A DNA stretch of 64,000 nucleotides from NCBI RefSeq assembly GCF_003589595.1, contig NW_020654748.1, forward strand, positions 2,215,642-2,279,641, read 5' to 3'. Numbering within the stretch: the stretch's first letter is position 1; every line of letters starts with the position of its first letter. Of this stretch, positions 1-11,249 are shown piece by piece. The stretch is from Hyposmocoma kahamanoa. Lineage: Eukaryota > Arthropoda > Insecta > Lepidoptera > Cosmopterigidae. Under the pieces are notes generated by a model that was given only the letters and a program-made list of their open reading frames with translations, had not been told where the DNA came from and made no database searches. Position numbers and translations under genes: made by a program.

Positions 1-1812
1 TATTTTGTTGAGATCTAGCCACTACCCCATTCGGGTATTCCCTAAATGAGTTCATAGGCACTTCATTTTGTTTGGTACACTGATGCTGAATGGCTATTCT
101 CTTCGAATCATTTTTCAATGATACGTCATCTTTGGGGTATTGATAAGTCTCAGGCATTTCCAATTTTGGTATCAAAGGTGCTGACGGATGCCTAAATTTT
201 GCATCATAAGCCTCCCGATCGTAATTCCTAGTTTGTGCGCTTGTATCCCGCGCTGGCGCACAATTTTGTTGATTAATTTCCGAGACTGGTCCAATAAGCA
301 TTCGCGACTGAAAATCTTTACTGTCTTGAGTATAACTTAAGCTATCGTTTCCATAAACCTCTGCATATTTTTGCGCTTCATATGAAACATTTGAGTAGGC
401 ACCATATTGACCTATAACGTCCGCATAAGATGGTAACTTTTGAGGAGTTTTGGATACGTTTTTTGATGCGTGTTTATCATAAATCCCCGGGATATTTGTT
501 CCTCCCTCCCATACGTGATGGCCACCACCTCCGAAATCGCTCGAACTGTAAGCTTGAGCGGTTTGTGCATAATTACCAGCGGCAGAATATATCTGCTCGC
601 CTAAGCGGTAATTATCTCGGAGATGGTGGCTATACGATAAAAAATGACCGGTAGTATTCCTGTCATCATTGACAGAAACTCCGCCTTTTCTGTCATCTAT
701 CACTCGAGGCGGTCCTTCGCCCGGATCCCCTTTGTCTGGTGGCGTGTTAGTACCATCTCTCGTATGGTTTTGCTTGTTTAATATCATCGTCTTTAGTCTC
801 GAGTTTAAATTAACCCTGTCGGATTGTGAAAACATCTGTTGTTCAGAATCCTCCTGCCTCTGTTGCTGCATTTGATGATTTTGTTGCATTTGATTTTGGT
901 GGTTTTGTATTTGGTTTTGCAGTTGTTGATTTTGTAACTGCTGCTGCTGTTGGTTTTGCAATTGCTGTTGTTGATTCTGAATTTGTTGTTGCTGATTTTG
1001 CATTTGTTGTTGATTTTGAATTTGTTGGCGCTGGTTTTGGATTTGCTGGTTTTGCATCTGTTGTTGTTGATTTTGAATTTGTTGCTGGTTTTCGATCTGC
1101 TGATTTTGCATCTGTTGGTTTTGAAGTCTTTGGTTGTGCTGCCACTGGCGTTGCTGCCAATCGTTTTGGTTGACTTGGCTATTATCAGCGTACTGTCCGC
1201 TTGAATAGCTGCCCGAATACCCGCTACAATCTAGTGAAGCTCGCGGACCGTTGCTCCCCTGCAGGTATCCAGGCTCGGCGTTTCCCGAATGCTGTCCATT
1301 CGGCGTGTTCTGTTCCTGTCTGTCTCCTTCATTGTTTGCGTCTCCTGTGCTGTTTTCTCCATTGTATTCTTCTGAGTTTTCAGTTGTATACTCGTTTCTT
1401 TCGTAATTCTGTTGGTTGACGGTGTAGACTGGTGCAGCTGATGTGGGAACGGAATTTTGATAAGACGCAGCAGAAGCCGGTCTGGAGTCGTTTCCTGAGG
1501 TTGTTCCTGGAGTGGGTGCTTGTTGTGCGTATTGTTGTTGGTATTCAGTGGTATAATGGGGAGCCCTTGGGCTTGGAACAGGGGTGTAGGCACCGCGGTT
1601 AGACGGGGGCCTCTGTGTGGGAACTGACTGTATTCCGGCTTGGTAATAAGTGTTATTGGTGACGTCAAAGGTTGTAGCGACGTTCTGGACGGTGTACGTG
1701 GTGTTTGGTTGGTAATGCGGAGATGTGGCGTAGGCTGTATGGTTGCCTTGATAGTCCAGCGTAGTTTGTCCTGTTTGTGTTGGAAGTTGCTGGATGAATT
1801 GGTTTTGCCAAC
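1..1812 (-). CDS. Tet: Gln/Asn-rich internal exon, probable Tet dioxygenase (partial)
   Basis: The minus strand is open for 604 codons from 1812 to the left edge, with no stop in the frame set by the upstream exon. The acceptor TTCCTTCACAG lies at 1813-1823. The first two bases complete a Gly codon split by the intron, then WQNQFIQQLPTQ follows. In order the protein shows a Tyr/Pro/Thr/Ser-rich segment (about residues 1-130), an acidic Asn/Glu stretch, a Gln/Asn tract made of QNQQ/QMQNQQ repeats (about 215-325, positions 1160-843), the motif SRLKTMILNKQN (about 335-350), GHFLSYSHHLRDNYRLGEQ (about 388-407), and a Ser/Tyr-rich tail. No catalytic domain is visible. I recall similar LKTMILNKQ and YSHHLR motifs in the low-complexity insert of insect Tet/DMAD proteins, which oxidise methylated DNA bases, but could not check this. 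Another Gln-rich nuclear protein is the main alternative. That it is a real exon is well supported; the family name is moderate. Confidence 0.6.
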
Positions 1813-1901
1813 CTGTGAAGGAAAAAATCAAGTAAGGTAAATCCACTACCAACATAACTCAACATTAATTAATTAATTTTCTTTATCCATGAAAACCTTA
1901 C
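1813..1901 (-). other. Short intron (89 bp)
   Basis: GT at 1901-1900 and AG at 1814-1813 on the minus strand, with a pyrimidine-rich run before the AG. It splits a Gly codon after its first base. Length is typical for a short insect intron. Confidence 0.6.
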
Positions 1902-1971
1902 CTTGAGATGGATCGGTCTGCCACGTGGTAGTAAACCGATTTGGGTCGCCGGCGTAGAACGGCATTGGAGC
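1902..1971 (-). CDS. Tet: Small 70-bp internal exon of the same gene
   Basis: A 70-bp exon on the minus strand lies between acceptor TTGTTTCAG (1972-1980) and donor GTAAGG (1901-1896). It encodes APMPFYAGDPNRFTTTWQT then DPSQ plus the first base of a Gly codon (phase 0 in, phase 1 out). It joins without a frame break to the 604-codon exon over an 89-bp intron, giving ..DPSQGWQNQF.. . The dense aromatic and Pro/Gly content differs from the flanking DNA. An ATG-led open frame reads through the donor, but the splice signals and the phase match at both ends favour the exon. The name depends on the Tet assignment of the next exon. Confidence 0.6.
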
Positions 1972-1974
1972 CTG

Positions 1975-4040
1975 AAACAACAAGAACATAAGTATTATAA
2001 CCAAGCATAGGTAAGTATTAATAACGTGCATACACGCGCGTTTGTATAACCCACAGTTTCGTGGTACATCCAAATCATATGAGATTGATGTTAAAACATT
2101 TTGAGATACAAACACAGACGGAAAACGGGGAAGCGGTAAAATTGATGAGTCACTTTGTACTGGTTTATATGATAACAGAGCAGTCTTTAAATAGCATTAA
2201 TTCTGCTACAAGCAGGGTGTGTCATTTACACCTTCAAAACACAAAGCACCGATAACAGTGGTGTAAATGATAATGGCACTTCAGGGAGAGTATACCTACT
2301 TACTCATTTATTAAATATCCGCAACTTAGGCGTCCCAATATTATTTTGTCAAATCAAAAGGCTTTTGTCTAATATCAAACGAACGTGTGGTACAAATTTA
2401 CGACGACATAAATACCAATTTATTCTAAGACTATAATCACTTCAAAATAGGTAATTTTAGCACCGTACGTAAATTTTCAACCTTGAAACACCGGTATTAT
2501 GAAACCTATACAATATATAAGATAATATAGTAACGTTTGTGTACACTAGGTGTGTAATGTCGGTCGAGGTTAGATACAATGAGTTAGGTACGTTAACTAG
2601 TCGTATGAGCTACTATAACGTACTACTAGGTAATGATGACTACGATAGAAGGACTCAGATTTGTGCTTTATTTTATTAACAAATAAAATACTTAAAAAAA
2701 TTAAGGCGCATAGTGAACACTAATAAAATCTCCATTTGTCTATCTACTATTCGTCGAGACCAATCCAACAGGTTACAAACTTGGCGGGTCTACCTTTAAT
2801 AAAGCTTAATTCCCGTGTCCACTTTCCTGCTCCATCATCAGACTCAAGTCATTATCTATAAATTAACTACTTGTCAAGATTAGTTAAATGAGACCGTATA
2901 CGATGGCTCTGTGGCCGTAGCATGGTGGTATATCACTTGCAATATGTGATAAACTTCCCCGTGACATATTTATTTCATAAAGATATGCTGATATTTTTTT
3001 TATATTGCGAACACTGAATCGTTAAGATACCGCACTTGAGTCATTCGCTTCTATTTATTTGGTAATGAACTATCGTTATATATTATACTATAGTTACCGG
3101 ATTTTTGAAGTTTCAGTTTCTACGTTTTTTACATTGTATTACTTATTATTTACGTATTTATTATAATATTCAAATGTCTATATAAATGTATATTCAAAAT
3201 CTTCTCCTCGCCTTTTTCCAATAATTTATATATATATCAATTTGTTGATTTTTATTATTTCTTTTTGTCTCGTTTGTCACGCTCAATTTTTACGTTGATG
3301 GTGTAGAACTGTCAAAATGTTTTAAAATCAGCTGTGACCATGTTTGGCACTGCGATATTCTTTTGTAGCTATTGGTTGAGGCGGTCGCGTTGCGACGAAA
3401 ATGTGACGTCTCGGTCCTCGCCATGTTAGCTATTGTGATAAAATTTTAAAATGGTGGTTTTATCACTCGAATTTGAGAGCTAAATGTGGATATAATAGCT
3501 TTATCGCGGCGGCATGCCGTAGCAAGACTACTACCCCCGTAGGGGCTGCTGTAAGTAGTTGAGGAGTTGATTAGTCTGTAGACTATTCTGGTTGCAGTAT
3601 CAGATGCAGTGCTATCAGATTTTGTGTCGACTCTGTTCTTTTGTATTTTCTTTATTTTAAATAAGTACATTTTATTATGACATATCACTTTTTATTGAAT
3701 ATTGAATTAATTAAACAGAAAGTAAAGGACACGTATGGGGCTTTAACATTTCTTAACTCTTTATGTTAAACAATCATAATGCAAAAGGATGTGTTAAGTC
3801 TTTTGTTTTACTTTGAATCTGACTTATCCCACTTGTAAGGTATTTTTGAGGGTCTAATTAAAACATAAAATGTACGTTAGTTCCTTCACCGTAACGTCTT
3901 TATGTAAAAGTATGTATGTTAGCCGTTTTTTGGGCCGATGACAAAACCCAATTGTCTCACACAAACAAATTTTATCAATATATATGACAACCATTTTGTA
4001 GTCCTCATCAATACTTGAAATTTTCTAGTAGTCAACTTAT
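1975..4040. other. Intronic DNA, nothing recognised
   Basis: AT-rich, no repeat of the named families. A slightly less AT-rich part at about 3290-3640 has no coding support. Confidence 0.5.
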
Positions 4041-4049
4041 CCATATAAC

Positions 4050-4335
4050 CATTGACTTACAAATAAATGGACGACGGGTCTAATACAAAAACCACGAAAA
4101 AAATGTCCCAAGTCAACCTATTTAAACGTAGTGACATGTAAAGGAATATGAAAAAGCTAAAACGTTGAATTTAAATTGTAATATCATCGCAGTACTGTCT
4201 AATTTTGCTTGCTTCGCTGTCAGTCAAACAAACGAAGACTAAAGCGTGAATGACGCTCTATATACGATTTTAACGCCCTATAAGTTCGGACACTTTTTAG
4301 CGCGGACCCGACGTCCATATAATTGTAAGTCAATG
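4050..4335 (+). mobile_element. 286-bp MITE, CATTGAC family, copy 1
   Basis: Begins CATTGACTTACAA and ends in its inverse TTGTAAGTCAATG. Outer and inner parts of the ends pair over about 35 bp with few mismatches (ATGGACGNCGGGTC inside). It is flanked by CATATAAC on the left (4042-4049) and CATATAAT on the right (4336-4343), an 8-bp target duplication with one mismatch. Eight bases fit the hAT or P superfamilies; the CAT start recalls P elements, but no transposase is present. Same length as the copy at 28249. Confidence 0.85.
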
Positions 4336-4469
4336 CATATAATAAATAAAATCAGAGTTACGATTTGTTTTCTGGAAAAAAAAAACTTTAAATCGCTCTC
4401 CCGTAAAATTGTCCAAATGCACGTAAGTCCTTTTGCCTTTGTCGACATAACTCCACAACACAATAATAC

Positions 4470-4562
4470 ACACTAAGAAAATTTTTAAATAAGATAAAAG
4501 TAAATTAAAACAAAAATAAAATATAATAAAAAAATTAAATAAAATGAATTAAAATAAAATTG
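4470..4562. repeat. A-rich low-complexity stretch
   Basis: About 90 bases of AATAAA/AAATTAAA-like sequence following the first CATTGAC MITE. Confidence 0.7.
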
Positions 4563-4765
4563 TAGTATTTGGTAACGAAATGACCACAAATACAGTCGAT
4601 ACTATTGTGTACTAAGTAGATGTCATGTGTGCGGCTGTGGCGTATGTAAAAGGACTCAGCTGTTGTCACCGCCGCACGAGAAAATGCTGATCATGATTTT
4701 CAGTGGAGCCTAAAACTGAGTGAGTACCGCACGTGTGTGTCGCGTATAAACTAAAATAAATTACG

Positions 4766-4960
4766 TATATAATAATAATAATAACGCACACAATCAACAT
4801 AGCCCCGCACTGGGGAAACCCTGTGTCGCGGGTATCATGGATAGACAACCACAAATTACACCCAAACTCACGAGAGAAATAAATGTAGGCTATACAAATA
4901 TTTCTCCCGGCTCGGGAATCGAACCTGGGACCTCTGCGTGGCAATCCGGCCATGCCCCGG
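4766..4960 (-). mobile_element. SINE-A (tRNA-derived), 5' end truncated
   Basis: SINE-A forward reads GCCTCCGTGGCCGAACGG (A-box-like), GGTTCGATTCCCGGG (B-box-like), a body with TTATTTCTCTCGTGAGTTTG and GGTGTAATTTGTGGTTGTC, and a (TTA)n tail. This copy has the body, B box and (TAA)n tail but stops before the A box. Confidence 0.8.
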
Positions 4961-5081
4961 CCAAGTTCGTATAACAATAATTTTCCTAAATCACTTTCGT
5001 ACATTTTATATATAAAATATAAATATGTGACATATCTATAATGTAATGTATAATCACAACATCACTACATATTATCACTAC

Positions 5082-5300
5082 CGCGTCTGTCTGTCTGTCT
5101 GATCACTATAAACTTAAAAACTACTGAACGTATTTTTCATGCGGTTTCCGCCAATAGATAGTGATTCATGAGGAAGACTTAAGTGTATAATTTATTTAGG
5201 TTTTGTGTAAGTTGGCTGAAATATGACGATAAATGTTGAAGATTTCGGTAAACTAACAGAGATATATCAAATAAATGTTCTAGAAAAATATTAAAAGTTG
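5082..5300 (+). repeat. Widespread lepidopteran repeat with (GTCT)n start
   Basis: CGCGTCTGTCTGTCTGTCTG, ATGCGGTTTCCGCCAATAGA and GTGATTCATGAGGAAG are phrases I know as a common dispersed repeat in Lepidoptera; class unsure. Confidence 0.55.
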
Positions 5301-5339
5301 TCAATAAAGTAAATTCATTATGTAGTCTACCAGTATATG

Positions 5340-5430
5340 ATGAGAGCTTAGAAAGGGGCGGCTGATACTGTCTACATGGCCCTGGGGCCTAGGGCGGCCA
5401 AGACAGCAAATACGCCACTGTGTTCTCTTA
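5340..5430 (+). repeat. GC-rich repeat fragment
   Basis: GGCCCTGGGGCCTAGGGCGG and AATACGCCACTG stand out in AT-rich DNA and resemble a dispersed element; family not identified. Confidence 0.4.
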
Positions 5431-5434
5431 TATA

Positions 5435-6045
5435 TAGAATACTTAAATAATTCGTGTGATACATATATACAGTTTATCGCGTTTAACCATCAATTTAGTC
5501 TTCACATTAAATGTGTTTTTTTATCAAATAATAATTAGTAGACTACGTCATCGACTCGCCTTTTAAGAGCAGAATATCAACAATCAGAATATCGACACAC
5601 AAATGAGATGATTTACAATTTGCAGATTTAAGAAATCGAAATTTTAAATTTGAACTTTGTCACTAAAGTCACGTTCTGTATTTTATATTTTATTTTCAAA
5701 ATTCATCTATATCATTTGTGTAAATTAGTTTGGAAATTACACGAAGTCAAGAAATCTTTGTTCACACGTTGCGCTTCTATTAGAAAAGACGTAATAATAA
5801 AATAAAAATGAAAAGCTTGTCTCTTAACAGAAATTTAAGTATTCATAAAAACGCTTTGCGCAGGCGGTATGAATTCGAGATTACAAGTTCGGATGTCGCC
5901 TGAACGTTGTTTAAATTTCCTTTATAAACGCTTTTTCAATACTTTTCCTTAAAAACTATTTTGTTGTTTACTGTTTGTATAAATGAACTTTTGGGTTAGG
6001 CACATTGAAGTTAATTTTATATGGCGATCGTGTTAATAAATAATG
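5435..6045. other. AT-rich, nothing recognised
   Basis: No family landmark or coding stretch seen on either strand. Confidence 0.5.
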
Positions 6046-6049
6046 CATG

Positions 6050-6175
6050 CTCTCGTACCTCTGCCATTTCAGGCATTTACCATCATCACCCCATTTATAC
6101 ATCCCATTGCTGGGCATGGGTGTCGTTTCAGGCGAGGGTTTAGGACATAGTCCGTCACGCTGCACTATGGTAAAT
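6050..6175 (+). repeat. Widespread moth/butterfly repeat fragment M1
   Basis: CCCATTGCTGGGCATGGGTG and CAGGCGAGGGTTTAGGACAT, a phrase I know from many lepidopteran genomes, probably LINE-derived. Confidence 0.6.
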
Positions 6176-6586
6176 TTATTTTAGTTACGGAACAAAAATC
6201 TGTAACTTTTTTGTTTTCGATATACCTTTAATTTTTTTTGTACATAGTAGGAATTGTGACGATTGTAAACGAACATACATTTTTATTAAACTACCCGTAA
6301 TTGAGAGAGAAAAAAATGTGCAAAATCTTAAATCTCTCTCAGCCAACATTTATTAAAAAAATATAAAAACGCCTTGTTACGATAATTTTTTATTCATAAA
6401 ATGAATTTAACGAGATTATAAATTTTCTTTACATTACATAACAAATTTGAAAAATATCAACTAAATATTTTTGACATGGACGTAAGATATTATTTTTTAT
6501 AAAAAAAAAGTTTCAAAATTATACGGCACAACGATGAGTATGGGAAAGGACATAATTTGACGCATTTTTATTAAATAAAATTAAAA

Positions 6587-6712
6587 TGGTGAAATTACCG
6601 GCACATGGGACTTGTCAACTTATGTCTCAGGGTGACAGGCGCAGTGGCAGTGCCCCTCAGATCTTTGTGATTTAAAGCTCTCAGTGCCACTGATACACTG
6701 GTAAATTCCGAA
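6587..6712 (+). repeat. REP-C, first of the family
   Basis: REP-C (about 300 bp, class unknown) reads forward: GAAAGAGTTCGTCCAGGGAA, CTATTTCTGCCGCCAAGCAG, GTTCCGGTTTTGAAGGGTAA, GGGACTTGTCAACTTATGTC, GCGCAGTGGCAGTGCCC, GATTTAAAGCTCTGAGTGGC, TTCGTCCCGTCACTTG and a CATAAAAAA end. No tRNA boxes or coding are evident. This copy has the middle only. Confidence 0.75.
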
Positions 6713-6894
6713 ACATGCAGACGTACGTACGTCAAACCATTAGGCTACCAAGGCTTATTATCAAGCATTTGTGCCGTCTAAATTACTTTTTCAACAAATA
6801 ATATTTATGCTATTTAAAAAGCAATTAAACAATTAATTGACTAATAAGTTATAGGTACTACACAGTGTTCGAAATTTCAAATAATATATAAGTA

Positions 6895-7060
6895 TCGAGT
6901 TCTTAGGTTTTCGCGATTGTTACACATAGGAAATGAAACTATTTTGCCTTCACACGGTTGACATCCGTGACCATAGGACCTGTAAAGGGCCCGAAACGTC
7001 GGTTTGTTTGAAAAAACAAATATACGCGATTTAAATCCGGAAAAATAGTTTCATTTCCTA
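6895..7060. mobile_element. PLE-E terminal copy, 6.9 kb
   Basis: Left part in inverse orientation (TTCTTAGGTTTTCGCGATTG, ACACATAGGAAATGAAACTA), right part forward with CCTGTAAAGGGCCCGAAAC (6979-6997) and TATACGCGATTTAAATCCGG. Confidence 0.75.
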
Positions 7061-7121
7061 AATATATAAGTAGTTTATCTGACTGTTACATAATGAAAGG
7101 CGTTAAGATACGAGTGTGGGT

Positions 7122-7380
7122 TCAAAAACATCTCACGAGTGTTTTAATGCCTGATTATGTATAGTTACATACATTGCTTTATCTACGCACATATTATAAG
7201 CTCTCTGTGATGTGTTCAGGAACCGCATGTTACGACTGGCGAAATAAAAACTTTTTTCACGCATGTCACACAACCGTAGTTTTTATTTTCAATTCAAAGA
7301 CAAACTAGAATCGGCCCCAAGTATCATATCGTTCGACATCAAGTAACGTGTGAAATTGACAAAATTGTTTGCTATTGACA
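7122..7380 (+). repeat. Dispersed repeat pair G, copy 1
   Basis: Shares GTTTTAATGCCTGATTATGT, CTTTATCTACGCACATATTA, ACGCATGTCACACAAC and TCAAGTAACGTGTGAAATT with 17.8 kb; about 45 extra bases after CACACAACC. Confidence 0.75.
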
Positions 7381-7474
7381 TTTCATTTCGAATAAAACTT
7401 CATCTGGGCTGATATTAGAATTGAGGTCAAAACAAATTGTTTTGTTTTTCAGAGATGTTCGAAATTTGAATGTA

Positions 7475-7502
7475 ATAATAACATCGAATTCGATGTTATT
7501 AT
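7475..7502. repeat. Perfect 28-bp palindrome
   Basis: Two 14-bp arms, ATAATAACATCGAA and its inverse, meet without a spacer at an EcoRI-type GAATTC. Confidence 0.95.
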
Positions 7503-7714
7503 CAAGCAATAATAACATTTTCACAGATAAGAAATTTGTTCTAATAAAACAGTTTACCTTTAAGCTTGTCGTAATTTGGGGTTTTTGAACACATTATAGA
7601 GAGTTTATGATATGTGTGTAGATAAAATCCGTAACTTTATTGTCAAAATTTTGTAATTGGGTAAGCAAAGTTTCCACCATACAGCTTTTTTCGACATTTA
7701 TTTTAGACGTTTGG

Positions 7715-7965
7715 GTTTTTATGAAAATCGATTCAAGTGCATACGGTGTAACGATTTTTGTATCGATTTATTTAAATGCAATTTTCAAGCGAATCGATTC
7801 AATAGAAAGGCGAATCAAATCGTCTAGATCAGAAAGCAACAAACATTTTAATATAATTAAATTTGAACAAAACTTCATTTACAATGAATATTTAATTGTA
7901 AATAGTTTTTGTCCTCGATGTCGGGCTTTAACGGGTTTTAACCCGATTTATCCAAATTGCCCCAT
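7715..7965 (+). repeat. Dispersed repeat pair H, copy 1
   Basis: AATCGATTCAAGTGCATACG, CGAATCGATTCAATAGAAAG, CTAGATCAGAAAGCAA and TAGTTTTTGTCCTCGATGTC recur in inverse at 38 kb. The 130-codon open frame here (7640-8032) is not conserved in the other copy, so it is not treated as a gene. Confidence 0.75.
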
Positions 7966-8103
7966 TAATCCGGCGTTAACAAAGCGCCGTGTTAAGTTTC
8001 GGGCGCTTGCTCATCTCTGGTCCCAACTCTAGCACTGTGACGTGAAATGGGTTATTGTTGATGATTTCTTAAATAAACAAAATTATTAATACATGTTAAA
8101 AAA

Positions 8104-8243
8104 ACGAAAAACGAAGATCTGCAACAAGCACATATTTCGTTCCGTGTGCCTTACTTGGCGTTTGCTGGAAGACGTTGGTTCGAATCCAGCCGATCGAAGG
8201 AATTTTTCTAAGAGTTCGATATTTGTATTAACAATTTTCTTTT
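8104..8243 (+). mobile_element. SINE-B (tRNA-like repeat)
   Basis: SINE-B forward: CATAGATGGCGCTACGGC, CGTTCCGTGGCTTAGTTGGC (A-box-like), GACGTCGGTTCGAATCC (B-box-like), GGATCGAAGGAATTTTTTCT, then an AT-rich tail with ACAAACTAGTGGAGTAATTT. Here the A box is damaged and the tail cut. Confidence 0.65.
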
Positions 8244-8435
8244 ACGCAACCACTCATAACCCGGCACTAAGGAAACCCTGTATCGCGGGCGCCATGGACA
8301 TACACATAGACAACCACAAATTATATCTAAACTCACGAGAGAAATAAATGTAGGCCATACAAATATTTCTCCCGGTCTGGGAATCGAACCCTCTGCGTGG
8401 CAGTCCAGCATGGTAAATGTTCGGCCACGGAGGCA
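8244..8435 (-). mobile_element. SINE-A copy abutting SINE-B
   Basis: Full-length apart from the tail: both boxes and the conserved body on the minus strand. Its 3' end touches a SINE-B tail at 8243. Confidence 0.8.
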
Positions 8436-8439
8436 GTAA

Positions 8440-9076
8440 AACTTAAAAATTAAGTTATTTAGTTATCTACTTCTGCCGCGAAACAGTAATGTGAGCATTA
8501 CTGTGTTCTGGACAGTTAGTAAAGAGAAGAACGATTTAATATCACATACAACGACGTGGATAAATATTCATGTTACCTATTCAGTACGATTTACCGGCAA
8601 ACGTTAAATTTTTTGTGATTGAAACTACAAAAAAAGACAGCCGATCTTTTTTAATCCTATTATTTTTCAATTTACCACTCTAGTAGCGCAATGCAATTCG
8701 GAAACGTGAAAAAAAACGTAAACGGTCTTCGTAAATACAAAAACTCAGGTAAGAAATTGTTTTTTTTTAATAACATGGCAACGGCAGGAATATTATTAAA
8801 TTATGAAAGTTTTGGCCCAAATAAGTGCGGGGGTAAATTGGGGAGAGAGAGGTAAACATATTATGGGAACAAGTTATGTTACGTACTTGGCAACTCGCAC
8901 GCTTAACTCTCGAAGATTTAAATTTCACCGTAACATAGAGGTGAGACGTTTACTTGCAATTTTTCTAGGAATTGGTGATGTTTCTTTTGCAAAGATTGTA
9001 GATTCTTTTTACCAAACTCTCTTTTATTTGTGAAATGATAAAATAGTTATTTTTGATACAAGTGCGGAAAGTTAGT
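8440..9076. other. AT-rich, nothing recognised up to the gap
   Basis: A 76-codon open frame (8803-9033) shows no domain and is treated as chance. Confidence 0.45.
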
Positions 9077-9476
9077 NNNNNNNNNNNNNNNNNNNNNNNN
9101 NNNNNNNNNNNNNNNNNNNNNNNNNNNNNNNNNNNNNNNNNNNNNNNNNNNNNNNNNNNNNNNNNNNNNNNNNNNNNNNNNNNNNNNNNNNNNNNNNNNN
9201 NNNNNNNNNNNNNNNNNNNNNNNNNNNNNNNNNNNNNNNNNNNNNNNNNNNNNNNNNNNNNNNNNNNNNNNNNNNNNNNNNNNNNNNNNNNNNNNNNNNN
9301 NNNNNNNNNNNNNNNNNNNNNNNNNNNNNNNNNNNNNNNNNNNNNNNNNNNNNNNNNNNNNNNNNNNNNNNNNNNNNNNNNNNNNNNNNNNNNNNNNNNN
9401 NNNNNNNNNNNNNNNNNNNNNNNNNNNNNNNNNNNNNNNNNNNNNNNNNNNNNNNNNNNNNNNNNNNNNNNNNNNN
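9077..9476. other. Assembly gap, 400 N
   Basis: Exactly 400 undetermined bases. The right edge is a TA dinucleotide run, so the gap probably lies in a long TA microsatellite that could not be assembled; the round size suggests an estimated or fixed length. Confidence 0.95.

Positions 9477-9515
<39 letters not shown>
9477..9515. repeat. (TA)n microsatellite at gap edge
   Basis: An uninterrupted TA run of at least 39 bases continuing out of the gap. Confidence 0.95.
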
Positions 9516-9521
<6 letters not shown>

Positions 9522-10200
9522 TCTTTCGTTATTTTGTAGAAGAGACGTAAAGTTAATGGTGTAATTTTAGACCTCTTTTGAACATATTTACTTTAATAAA
9601 CTCTATCGGCAAATTCTCACAAATTTTAATTTCTATTCTATTGTATAACATCTCTACATTATTTTATCTACTCATTTACACAACAAAAGCTTAGCAATAA
9701 ATATAAAATTAAAAGAAGCCAGCATAATCTCCGCTCTACCCGCGTCAAAGAGAATGCCTTTATAAACTTCAACGAAATTTTATTAAGATGTGTGTTCTTG
9801 TGCAATTAAAACTTTGTTTTTGTTCTAATGAGATCCAATAACGAGATTAAACTCGTTTATTGTGAATAATTACACTTGTAACGTGTAATTAGTGCTTTTA
9901 AAATGTTGCAATGCAACGATCTCGCCGTTTCCACGCATAATTGCATTAAATTTTGGATTTTATCACCCCATTTACAAAGCAGACGGTTTGTTTTAACCCT
10001 GGTTATAGCCGTTAAAAGGACAATATTGTACACATATTTATATTATTCACCACCATCAGAACCACACGTAATGTTAACCTAAGTTAAATGGTCTTATATA
10101 TGCATGTAGCAATGCAAAACGTTTATAGCGTAAATGGGAAAGTTCTTTGGTAAATTAAAAATATCTAAGGTAAGATCAGGTGGGGTAAGAGGAATATACT
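9516..10200. other. AT-rich, nothing recognised
   Basis: Only a short palindrome, AATTACAC..GTGTAATT near 9870. Confidence 0.5.
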
Positions 10201-10208
10201 TTATTTTG

Positions 10209-10500
10209 TGTTTTTTTTGTTACCAAGTGACGGGACGTATAAGCCGTGCACCTGGTGGTAAGCGTAATGCCTATCCATAACAGTTGCAGTGTCGCTCATA
10301 GCTTTATATAGCAAAGATCTTATGGGCATTGCCACTGCGCCCTGAGACAAAAGTTGACGAGTCCCATGTATCTGTAAGTTCACCAGCACCCTTACCCTTC
10401 TAAACCGGAACACAGTAATGCTCACATTACTGCTTGGCGGCAGAAATAGGTAAGATGGCAGTACTTCACTGGACGAACTCTTTCACAAGGTGCTCTACTG
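10209..10500 (-). repeat. REP-C, near full length
   Basis: T-run and CAAGTGACGGGACG at the left, GGACGAACTCTTTCACAAGG at the right. Confidence 0.85.
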
Positions 10501-10600
10501 CTCTATTTACCCTGATTGACAATATGTCACAATAGAATGTGTACGTAAGTCTGTATCTACCCCATTGAAAGAGGAGAAATACTGTATGATCGAAATAAGG

Positions 10601-10752
10601 TTTAATTATTAGTACAAAGATCGAAAACAAAGAAAAATCGTGAAATCCGGCTGGCCTCGAAACAGTAGACCTTACGAAGTTCTTTATGCGCTTGTTGCAG
10701 ATTTTTAGCGCCATCTATGAGAAATCCATGAAAGTTTTTCGTCACTCAGCCC
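10601..10752 (-). mobile_element. SINE-B, diverged
   Basis: Tail ATTATTAGTACAAAGATCGA and head AGCGCCATCTATGAGAAATC in inverse orientation; the tRNA-like middle is eroded. Confidence 0.6.
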
Positions 10753-11249
10753 GCCAGTGTGTACTCATTTCGCCAACATTTAAAATAAGAACTGGTAAAT
10801 AGATACATTAAAATGTCTTTATACGTCTTCTAACTGGTTCATAATTCAAAACAATGGATAATTCATTAACTATTATCATAAAAGCAACGGTAAATTTGCA
10901 ATAATTTGGTCTATAGTTTCTACAAAACAATGTGATTCCCGGTTATAATTTATTGGCTATTATGTACCGTGAACTAAGCACTTAAATGAAATATTGGTGG
11001 AAATTCCAATATACAATATACTAGATCTTGGAAGCTAATGAGTAAGTATTTTGTTTTGTATAACGTATAAACCAATATAATTCAGTCATAATAATATGGA
11101 GTCAATTTTATCCGATTTAAAATCGCGTAAATTTTTTGTTTTTGAATTGACCTTTTTTTCCAATTGAATTTCTACGTTCCTTGGAGGCCTACCGGTTTAT
11201 ATTGTGGGCGCTGAATGCGGAGGTGTTCGAGCGGATGTTCGTTGCGGAC

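Noticed and set aside
843..1160. Open frames on other frames and strand across the Gln/Asn tract (Ala/Thr/Ser-rich, Val/Phe/Ala-rich or Leu-rich proteins)
   Set aside because: They are shadows of the CAA/CAG/AAT repeats. Only the Gln/Asn frame continues for 604 codons with splice-phase support.
4666..5004. 112-codon minus-strand frame with a CAYIYFSREFGCN stretch, also seen at 17437-17769 and 53463-53669
   Set aside because: The shared peptide is the translation of SINE-A, not a protein family.
7640..8032. 130-codon plus-strand open frame
   Set aside because: It overlaps dispersed repeat H; the other copy at 38 kb carries stops and there is no recognisable domain.
9053..9550. 165-codon open frame
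   Set aside because: It spans the 400-N gap and ends in TA dinucleotide repeats read as Tyr-Ile.
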